From: Motiliproteus sp. MSK22-1
GTDB lineage: Bacteria; Pseudomonadota; Gammaproteobacteria; Pseudomonadales; Balneatricaceae
Direction: 5' to 3'
Assembly (NCBI RefSeq): GCF_001968815.1
Contig: NZ_MIEQ01000017.1
Span: 1 to 64,000 of the forward strand
DNA: 64,000 bases
The notes below the pieces were generated by a model that saw only the letters and a list, made by a program, of their open reading frames with translations, had not been told where the DNA came from and made no database searches. Position numbers and translations under genes: made by a program. Positions within the stretch are counted from its first letter, which is position 1. Each line of letters begins with the position of its first letter. Shown here one piece after another: positions 56,638 through 64,000 of this stretch.

Positions 56638-58533
56638 GTGGATTTTCCCGGTAAGTTTGACGTTATTGTCATTGGTGGTGGTCACGCAGGTACAGAAGCG
56701 GCATTGGCCTCTGCTCGTATGGGCGTCAATACTCTCCTGTTAACTCAAAATATTGAGACGCTTGGACAAATGTCCTGTAATCCTGCAATAGGGGGTATAG
56801 GTAAAAGTCATTTAGTCAAGGAAATAGATGCCTTGGATGGCGCTATGGCTGTAATAACGGACAAGGCCGGTATTCAATTTCGAGTACTGAATTCCAGAAA
56901 AGGCCCGGCAGTCAGAGCGACCCGTGCTCAAGCTGATCGACAACTGTATAAAGCGGCTGCACGCTCAATATTGGAAAATCAACCTAATTTGCAGATTTTT
57001 CAACAAACTGCAGATGATCTGATCATGGAGGGAGAGCGTGTCACCGGCGTTGTGACTCAAATGGGGTTACGGTTTTTTGCCAAAAGTATTGTATTGACCA
57101 CGGGTACTTTCCTCGGTGGAATCATTCATATCGGAATGGAAAATCATTCTGGTGGTCGAGCTGGAGATCCGCCTTCCAGTACGCTGGCTCAGCGCTTAAG
57201 AGCTACATCATTGCGAGTCGATCGATTAAAAACGGGAACTCCGCCCAGAATTGATGCCCGCAGTGTTGATTTTACAGTTATGCAGGAACAACCGGGTGAT
57301 ACACCATTACCTGTTATGTCATATCTTGGTTCAATTGAAGATCATCCCCGGCAGATCAGTTGTTATATTACCCATACCAACGAACAGACCCATGACATTA
57401 TCCGTGGTGGAATGGATCGCTCACCCCTGTACACCGGGGTTATTGCCGGTGTTGGCCCCCGTTACTGCCCTTCCATTGAAGATAAAATTGTTCGTTTTGC
57501 AGATAAAAACTCCCATCAGATATTTGTAGAGCCTGAAGGGCTGACAACCAATGAGTTGTATCCCAATGGGATTTCTACCAGTTTACCGTTTGATGTGCAG
57601 ATAGAACTTGTCAGGTCCATGAAAGGGTTTGAAAATGCTCATATCACCCGTCCCGGTTATGCGATTGAATACGATTTTTTCAATCCGCAGGATTTGAAGC
57701 ACAGTCTTGAAAGCCGCGTGGTGGAAGGTCTCTTCTTTGCCGGACAAATTAACGGCACTACTGGATATGAAGAGGCGGGAGCTCAAGGATTATTAGCCGG
57801 ATTAAATGCTGCCCTGCTGGCTCAGGGGCGTGATTCCTGGTGTCCCAGACGGGATGAAGCCTATATTGGTGTTATGGTTGATGATCTGATTACCCTTGGA
57901 ACCTCTGAACCTTATCGAATGTTTACCAGTCGAGCGGAATATCGGTTGATACTCCGGGAAGACAATGCCGATATACGGCTGACTGAAAAAGGCCGCGAAC
58001 TGGGATTGGTTGGCGATGAGCGTTGGCAAAAGTTTTGTGAAAAACAGGAATCTATTGCTCGCGAAACTCAAAGACTTAAAGATACCTGGATTCAACCGAA
58101 CAGCGCTGAGGCACAAAAGCTTTCAGCTGGCCTTGAGAATCCTTTATCTCGCGAGTACAACCTGTTGGATTTACTTAAGCGACCTGAGATTGGTTATGCT
58201 GATATCGGATCACTGGTATCAGCCAGCCAAGTAAGTGAGCAGGTCGCAGAACAGGTGGAAATTGAAGTTAAGTACGCAGGTTATATCAGTCGACAACTTG
58301 ATGACATCGAACGTCTTAAGAAACAGGAGAACACGGTACTGCCTGATAGTTTGGATTACAGTCGGATTGAAGGACTATCCAACGAAATAAAACAAAAATT
58401 AATTGATTCCAGACCAGCAACTCTAGGAGTAGCCTCAAGAATACAAGGGATTACGCCGGCTGCGGTATCATTGCTGCTGATATACTTGAAAAAAGCAGAA
58501 AAACTGGAAAAGCTCCGGAGGGCTGAAAGTTGA
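56638..58533 (+). CDS. mnmG: tRNA uridine 5-carboxymethylaminomethyl modification enzyme MnmG
   Basis: A 631-residue FAD enzyme that with MnmE modifies wobble uridine. It starts at GTG with [24 protein letters not shown] (dinucleotide-binding fold). [52 protein letters not shown] and the C-terminal [20 protein letters not shown] match the family throughout, and the length is normal. It is followed by rsmG with a 4-bp overlap, as is usual. Confidence 0.98.
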   Translation: MDFPGKFDVIVIGGGHAGTEAALASARMGVNTLLLTQNIETLGQMSCNPAIGGIGKSHLVKEIDALDGAMAVITDKAGIQFRVLNSRKGPAVRATRAQADRQLYKAAARSILENQPNLQIFQQTADDLIMEGERVTGVVTQMGLRFFAKSIVLTTGTFLGGIIHIGMENHSGGRAGDPPSSTLAQRLRATSLRVDRLKTGTPPRIDARSVDFTVMQEQPGDTPLPVMSYLGSIEDHPRQISCYITHTNEQTHDIIRGGMDRSPLYTGVIAGVGPRYCPSIEDKIVRFADKNSHQIFVEPEGLTTNELYPNGISTSLPFDVQIELVRSMKGFENAHITRPGYAIEYDFFNPQDLKHSLESRVVEGLFFAGQINGTTGYEEAGAQGLLAGLNAALLAQGRDSWCPRRDEAYIGVMVDDLITLGTSEPYRMFTSRAEYRLILREDNADIRLTEKGRELGLVGDERWQKFCEKQESIARETQRLKDTWIQPNSAEAQKLSAGLENPLSREYNLLDLLKRPEIGYADIGSLVSASQVSEQVAEQVEIEVKYAGYISRQLDDIERLKKQENTVLPDSLDYSRIEGLSNEIKQKLIDSRPATLGVASRIQGITPAAVSLLLIYLKKAEKLEKLRRAES

Positions 58534-59186
58534 GCATCGACCCGTCATTGCTGGAAAAGTGTCGATCAAGACTGATCAACGGCCTTAATGCTATCGGTAT
58601 CCAATCATCACTCACTGATTCACAGTATCAGCAGCTGTTGGATTACATACAACTGTTGCATAAATGGAATCGGGCTTATAATCTGACCGCGATTCGTGAC
58701 CCACTGCAAATGATTGATAAACATCTGCTGGACAGTCTGAGTGTTGCTCCATACATCAACAGTGAACGGGTCATTGATGTTGGCACCGGGCCCGGATTGC
58801 CGGGTATACCGCTTTCCATACTTTATCCACATAAACGCTTTACACTGTTGGACAGTAACGGCAAAAAAACCCGTTTTCTGCAACAGGTAAAGATGGAAAT
58901 GGATTTACAGAACATACATATTCACAATGGCCGGGTTGAATCTCATCAGCCAGAAGAACTGTATGAAGAGGTTATTTCCAGAGCTTTTGCGTCGTTACAG
59001 GACATGCTTACCTGGACTCAATCCATCTGCGCTGAAAAGGGCCGTTTTTTAGCGATGAAAGGGCAATATCCAGCAGAAGAGCTTGAACAACTGCCTCCAG
59101 AATATAAGCTACTTGAGTCTCACCGACTGGATGTTCCGGGAACAGATGCAGAACGTCATTTACTGATTATCACTAAGGTTTGTTGA
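58530..59186 (+). CDS. rsmG: 16S rRNA m7G527 methyltransferase RsmG
   Basis: A 218-residue methyltransferase for G527 of 16S rRNA. The SAM site is [17 protein letters not shown] (about residues 71-87), with the preceding [24 protein letters not shown] typical of the family. The start is TTG at 58530, overlapping the mnmG stop, with GGAG upstream. Length is normal. Confidence 0.97.
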   Translation: MSIDPSLLEKCRSRLINGLNAIGIQSSLTDSQYQQLLDYIQLLHKWNRAYNLTAIRDPLQMIDKHLLDSLSVAPYINSERVIDVGTGPGLPGIPLSILYPHKRFTLLDSNGKKTRFLQQVKMEMDLQNIHIHNGRVESHQPEELYEEVISRAFASLQDMLTWTQSICAEKGRFLAMKGQYPAEELEQLPPEYKLLESHRLDVPGTDAERHLLIITKVC

Positions 59187-59206
59187 TCGAAAAGGAGATC
59201 ACACGG

Positions 59207-59989
59207 GTGGTTAACATTCTGGCTGTAACCAATCAAAAAGGTGGTGTGGGGAAAACCACTTCCTGCGTTAATTTAGCTGCATCTTTGGCAGCAACCAAGC
59301 GTAAGGTGCTGATGGTTGATCTTGACCCTCAGGGAAATGCCACAATGGGTGCCGGTGTCAACAAAAGTGATCTGGAGTTGTCGGTTTACGATGTGTTGAC
59401 CGGTCGTGTGGCTATTGCTGACGCAATCACCTCGGATACCAGTGGTGGCTTTGATTTATTACCTGCCAATGGTGATTTAACTGCCGCAGAGGTGGAGTTG
59501 ATCCCGGTTAAACGCAAAGAGTTCCGACTCAAGCAGGCCCTTAATCAGATTCAGGATCAATACGATTACATATTGATCGATTGCCCTCCTTCTTTAAATA
59601 TGCTGACCGTCAATGCGTTGGTATCGGCACAGGGAGTGATCATTCCCATGCAGTGTGAATACTATGCCCTGGAAGGGATTTCTGCATTGATGAGTACGAT
59701 CGAAAAAATTCGTCGGGCCTTGAATCCTCAGCTGAAAGTCGAGGGAATATTGCGAACGATGTTTGATCCCCGCAATGGTTTGACCAAAGATGTTTCCAGT
59801 CAGCTAATTCAGCATTTTAAAGACAAGGTTTATCGTACCGTCATCCCACGTAACGTACGATTGGCTGAGGCTCCAAGCCATGGCTTGCCGGCGTTAATGT
59901 ATGACAAATATTCTCGCGGAGCTGTTGCTTACCTGGCATTAGCGGGTGAAGTTAACCGTCGCTGCGACCAACAAGTAGATCTCGGTTAA
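59207..59989 (+). CDS. parA: Chromosome-partitioning ATPase ParA (Soj)
   Basis: A 260-residue Walker-type ATPase. It opens VNILAVTNQKGGVGKTTSCVNL with the deviant Walker A, followed by MVDLDPQGNAT (Walker A') and ILIDCPPSLNMLT (Walker B). It moves the ParB-parS origin complex along the nucleoid. GTG at 59207 is chosen because AAGGAGA lies 8 bp upstream; the longer frame starting at 59180 overlaps rsmG and begins without family support. Confidence 0.97.
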   Translation: MVNILAVTNQKGGVGKTTSCVNLAASLAATKRKVLMVDLDPQGNATMGAGVNKSDLELSVYDVLTGRVAIADAITSDTSGGFDLLPANGDLTAAEVELIPVKRKEFRLKQALNQIQDQYDYILIDCPPSLNMLTVNALVSAQGVIIPMQCEYYALEGISALMSTIEKIRRALNPQLKVEGILRTMFDPRNGLTKDVSSQLIQHFKDKVYRTVIPRNVRLAEAPSHGLPALMYDKYSRGAVAYLALAGEVNRRCDQQVDLG

Positions 59990-60002
59990 AGGAGAGATTT
60001 GA

Positions 60003-60875
60003 ATGGCAAAAAAACGAGGTCTGGGTCGTGGTTTAGATGCACTGTTGGGTAGTGCTGAGTTTGATGATAGCCCGATAGAGGTTCCGATCACTGCTGATGA
60101 AAGTGGCATTCACAGCCTGACTGTGGATAAAATCCAGCGTGGTATGTATCAGCCCAGAAGGGATATGGATCAGGATGCACTGGAAGATCTGGCAAATTCG
60201 ATTAAAGCCCAGGGAGTGATTCAGCCTATAGTGGTCCGTCCTGTGGATATGGGACGCTATGAAATAATTGCCGGTGAACGGCGTTGGCGTGCATCTCAGT
60301 TGGCCGGATTAACAGAGATACCCGTTATTGTTCGTGATGTTCCTGACGAAGCTGCCATTGCCATGGCACTGATTGAGAATATTCAACGGGAAGATTTAAA
60401 TCCTATTGAAGAAGCGACTGCGCTCCAGCGCCTGATGGATGAGTTTGAACTGACCCAGCAGAAAGTTGCGGAAGCGGTTGGAAAATCGCGAACGACTGTC
60501 ACTAACCTCCTGCGGCTAATGAAATTGACACCAGAAGTTAAGCGGATGCTGGAGTATGGTGATCTGGAGATGGGGCATGCCCGAGCATTGCTGGTACTGG
60601 AACATGATCGCCAGATTGCTGCCGCCAAAGAAGTGGTGGGTCGCAGCTATTCAGTACGTCAGACCGAAGAACTGGTTAAGAAGTATCAGGCCGGACCTAA
60701 GAAAGCGGTGGAGAAAACAAAGCCTGATCCTGGTCTTAAATCCATTGAGGAGCGATGGTCTTCTGCAATCGATATGAAGGTTAAGATCTCCCAGTCTGAA
60801 AAGGGTGATGGCAAACTCACAATCAGCTATGAATCCCTAGAGGATCTGGATCGTATTCTGGGTCGTATTCAATAG
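60003..60875 (+). CDS. parB: Chromosome-partitioning protein ParB
   Basis: A 290-residue parS-binding CTPase. It starts MAKKRGLGRGLDALLGS. The CTP-binding/ParB domain holds MYQPRRDMDQDALEDLANSI, QPIVVRP and GERRWRASQLAG, and the helix-turn-helix is around LTQQKVAEAVGKSRTTVTNLLRL. It lies 13 bp after parA. I found no full palindromic parS in the window. Confidence 0.97.
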   Translation: MAKKRGLGRGLDALLGSAEFDDSPIEVPITADESGIHSLTVDKIQRGMYQPRRDMDQDALEDLANSIKAQGVIQPIVVRPVDMGRYEIIAGERRWRASQLAGLTEIPVIVRDVPDEAAIAMALIENIQREDLNPIEEATALQRLMDEFELTQQKVAEAVGKSRTTVTNLLRLMKLTPEVKRMLEYGDLEMGHARALLVLEHDRQIAAAKEVVGRSYSVRQTEELVKKYQAGPKKAVEKTKPDPGLKSIEERWSSAIDMKVKISQSEKGDGKLTISYESLEDLDRILGRIQ

Positions 60876-61096
60876 CTGAGAACCACTCCGAACCCTAGAG
60901 CTGGCCTGTATATTCAACGATTTTTATTGATGACTTTAACAATAGCGACATCCAGCTCTGACTTGCCTACGACCTTAGTGCTAAAACACACTTTTGAGTT
61001 GATGTATATCGTTGATCAACCTATAATCCCTCGTCGGTTTAGGGTGGTACGCACTCTTTTGGAAATTTGTCGGTCAAGTTTGAGCTGCCGTAGGGC

Positions 61097-61525
61097 GTGT
61101 CAGGGGTGGTAGTGGGGAAAACTGGGTCCCGTCAATTCAAGGGTAGAACAGCCAGTAAGAACCGCAAACTGATTCAGCGAACTTTCGTTGTTCAAATCCT
61201 GCTGACGTTTCTGATTGGTGTTGGACTGTATCTAACCAATGGATTGGTTGATGCCTATTCCGCCTGGTTAGGTGGGTTGATTTATCTTTTGCCGAGTCTC
61301 TACCAGGCTAAACAGGTTTTTACGGAAGATGATTCCAAGAGTGTTCGCCAGATTCTAGGAAATATCTATAAAAGCGAAATATGGAAAATGGCTTTAACCA
61401 TGGTGCTGTTTGGAGTGGTTTTCAGCACTGTGAAGCCTATAGAGCCCTTTCCCATATTTGGCGTTTTTATATTAATGCAGATGGTTGCATGGCTAGCGCC
61501 GCTGTTTTCGACCAGAGGTCGTTAA
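61097..61525 (+). CDS. atpI: ATP synthase accessory protein AtpI
   Basis: A 142-residue membrane protein with about four membrane segments, involved in c-ring assembly. ATQ-type features: FVVQILLTFLIGVGLYL, AYSAWLGGLIYLLPSLYQAKQVF and a C-terminal VFILMQMVAWLAPLF. It heads the atp operon. Several GTG starts are possible (61097, 61106, 61112); the one used is the longest. About 220 bp upstream of it (60876-61096) probably hold the operon promoter, but I do not see a clear one. Confidence 0.9.
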   Translation: MSGVVVGKTGSRQFKGRTASKNRKLIQRTFVVQILLTFLIGVGLYLTNGLVDAYSAWLGGLIYLLPSLYQAKQVFTEDDSKSVRQILGNIYKSEIWKMALTMVLFGVVFSTVKPIEPFPIFGVFILMQMVAWLAPLFSTRGR

Positions 61526-61551
61526 AACAGGCCCAGTTTTGAAGTATTTAA

Positions 61552-62433
<882 letters not shown>

Positions 62434-62480
62434 TTAATCGATTTCCATAAACTTAAACTTTTAAATTTAACTCTTAATAG

Positions 62481-62726
<246 letters not shown>

Positions 62727-62837
62727 TCTGAGACCTTCCAACTCCTGGTTTGCTCTGAGTGTTTCTTCTTTTGAAGAGGACGTTACGAGCATAAGGAACT
62801 GGGAGTAAGTTAAGCAACAATAACGAGGGGTGTTGGC

Positions 62838-63308
62838 GTGAATATCAATGCAACAATCATCGGCCAAGCCATAGCGTTTTTCTTCTTTGCCTGGTTCTGC
62901 ATGAAATATGTGTGGCCACCATTGACTGAGGCTCTGCGTGAGCGTCAGAAGAAGATCGCTGAAGGTTTGGACGCAGCTGAACGTGCTTCACGTGACCTGG
63001 AGCTGGCAAAAGAAAAAGCTACTCAGGCACTGCGCGAAGGCAAAGAACAGGCTAGTGGTATCATCGATCAGGCTAACAAGCGTGCTAGCCAGATTATTGA
63101 TGAGGCCAAAGAGCAGGCTATCGCTGAAGGCGATCGTCTAAAAACGGCGGCAAAAGCAGAAATCGACCAGGAAATTAACCGTGCCAAGGAAGCTTTGCGC
63201 TCCCAGGTTGCCATTTTGGCAGTCTCCGGTGCGGAGAAGATTCTGGGCAAGTCTGTCGACAGTAAAGCGCAGGCTGAACTGGTAGACAAACTGGCGGCGG
63301 AGCTTTAA
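62838..63308 (+). CDS. atpF: ATP synthase F0 subunit b
   Basis: A 156-residue stator subunit: one N-terminal membrane helix ([25 protein letters not shown]) and a long charged coiled coil ([27 protein letters not shown]). It starts at GTG with GAGGGG upstream, about 110 bp after atpE. Confidence 0.98.
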   Translation: MNINATIIGQAIAFFFFAWFCMKYVWPPLTEALRERQKKIAEGLDAAERASRDLELAKEKATQALREGKEQASGIIDQANKRASQIIDEAKEQAIAEGDRLKTAAKAEIDQEINRAKEALRSQVAILAVSGAEKILGKSVDSKAQAELVDKLAAEL

Positions 63309-63326
63309 TGCCAAGCGAGGTGAACG

Positions 63327-63857
63327 ATGGCTGAATTAAGCACAATCGCTCGGCCTTATACCAAAGCGGCATTTGAAACTGCTCTCGAGCAGAAAGCTTT
63401 GGATAAATGGTCCGAGATGCTCGCCTTGGCTGCTCAAGCGACCCAGGATGAGCAGGTGTCAACACTGCTGAGCAATCCGGCGCTGGGATCTGACCAGAAA
63501 GCTGAACTTATTCTGGAAATCTGCTCCGGTATGTCGGAGCAGGTACAGAATTTCGTTAAAATTCTGGCAGAAAACAACCGTCTGCTCGTACTACCGGAAA
63601 TTTCTTCGTTGTTTGATCGTTTTAAGGCTGAACAGCAAAAGAGTGTCGATGTCGAAGTGACCTCTGCCTTTAAATTGACCAAAGAACAACAGACCAAGCT
63701 AGTTCAGGCATTGGGTAAAAAGCTTGATCGCGAAGTGAACATCACCAGCTCTGTCGACAAGAGCTTGATTGGCGGATTGCTGATTAAGACTGAAGATCTG
63801 GTAATTGATGGTTCTATCCGCGGCAAGCTATCCAAGCTTTCCGAAGCATTGACCTGA
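63327..63857 (+). CDS. atpH: ATP synthase F1 subunit delta
   Basis: A 176-residue subunit linking stator to F1. It starts [20 protein letters not shown], and its C-terminal [24 protein letters not shown] is the family signature. It lies 18 bp after atpF. Confidence 0.98.
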   Translation: MAELSTIARPYTKAAFETALEQKALDKWSEMLALAAQATQDEQVSTLLSNPALGSDQKAELILEICSGMSEQVQNFVKILAENNRLLVLPEISSLFDRFKAEQQKSVDVEVTSAFKLTKEQQTKLVQALGKKLDREVNITSSVDKSLIGGLLIKTEDLVIDGSIRGKLSKLSEALT

Positions 63858-63873
63858 GCGAGAGGGAAAGAGC

Positions 63874-64000
63874 ATGCAGCAACTGAATCCATCTGAGATC
63901 AGCGAAATTATTAAGAAGCGCATCGAAAAACTCGATGTTTCTTCTCAAGCCCAGAATGAGGGCACAATTGTCAGCGTATCCGACGGTATCATTACGATCC
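63874..64000 (+). CDS. atpA: ATP synthase F1 subunit alpha, start only
   Basis: The first 42 codons, [20 protein letters not shown] and on through [10 protein letters not shown], match the alpha-subunit N-terminus. GAGGGAAAGAGC precedes the ATG. The gene runs off the window. Confidence 0.96.
   Translation, partial: MQQLNPSEISEIIKKRIEKLDVSSQAQNEGTIVSVSDGIITI

Noticed and set aside
63068-63465. Minus-strand frames in atpF and atpH
   Set aside because: Antisense shadows of conserved ATP synthase genes.

Overview
The window comes from a gammaproteobacterial chromosome, probably a marine Oceanospirillales or Pseudomonadales relative. It carries the replication-origin core with Pseudomonas-like gene order: gyrB-recF-dnaN-dnaA on the minus strand, then rpmH-rnpA-yidC-mnmE on the plus strand, and further right mnmG-rsmG-parA-parB-atpI-atpB-atpE-atpF-atpH-atpA. 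Family and order recognition support this; the genus is not identified.

Region 1 (1-11771) is AT-rich mobile DNA attached to the 3' end of gyrB. I read two abutting Tn7-like elements. The right end of element I is at about 6002. Element II runs from 6011 to 11760, has TGTC termini and 22-bp-spaced end repeats, and is flanked by a 7-bp direct repeat. Element I carries an operon of a DNA methyltransferase, a protein joining an Hsp90/MORC-like ATPase to a complete histidine-kinase module, and a partner with a divergent response-regulator receiver domain. This is the best candidate for an undescribed, probably defensive, system. Element II carries a membrane-anchored acetyltransferase-like gene, tniQ/tnsD-like and tnsC-like genes, and only the last codons of tnsB. 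The rest of tnsB has been replaced by an intact 1,201-bp IS3-family element with no target duplication, so element II looks immobilised.

Region 2 (11772-22633) is housekeeping: gyrB, recF, dnaN, dnaA, a candidate oriC with a perfect DnaA box, rpmH, rnpA, yidC and mnmE.

Region 3 (22634-56000) is a 34-kb block lying between mnmE and mnmG, which are neighbours in many relatives. It holds efpL, a TRAP transporter with a LysR regulator, a taurine/nitrate-type ABC transporter, and a large PQQ-dependent alcohol-oxidation locus. The locus contains a LuxR-type response regulator, a NosR-like flavin/iron-sulfur membrane protein, an ErcA-like alcohol dehydrogenase, a hybrid kinase, PQQ biosynthesis genes split into pqqA-pqqD-pqqE and pqqB-pqqC-pqqD', a PQQ-alcohol dehydrogenase, cytochrome c, a cupredoxin-like protein, and the PQQ-associated ABC/beta-propeller operon. 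SerC-like and PyrD-like genes sit inside the PQQ locus. The 24-codon pqqA and a 35-residue membrane microprotein overlapping pqqE are recorded as small genes. A repeated motif lies upstream of pqqA, the dehydrogenase, the cytochrome and probably the cupredoxin-like gene.

Region 4 (56000-64000) starts with an AT-rich spacer holding a second set of DnaA boxes, then mnmG, rsmG, parA, parB and the start of the ATP synthase operon, cut by the window end inside atpA.
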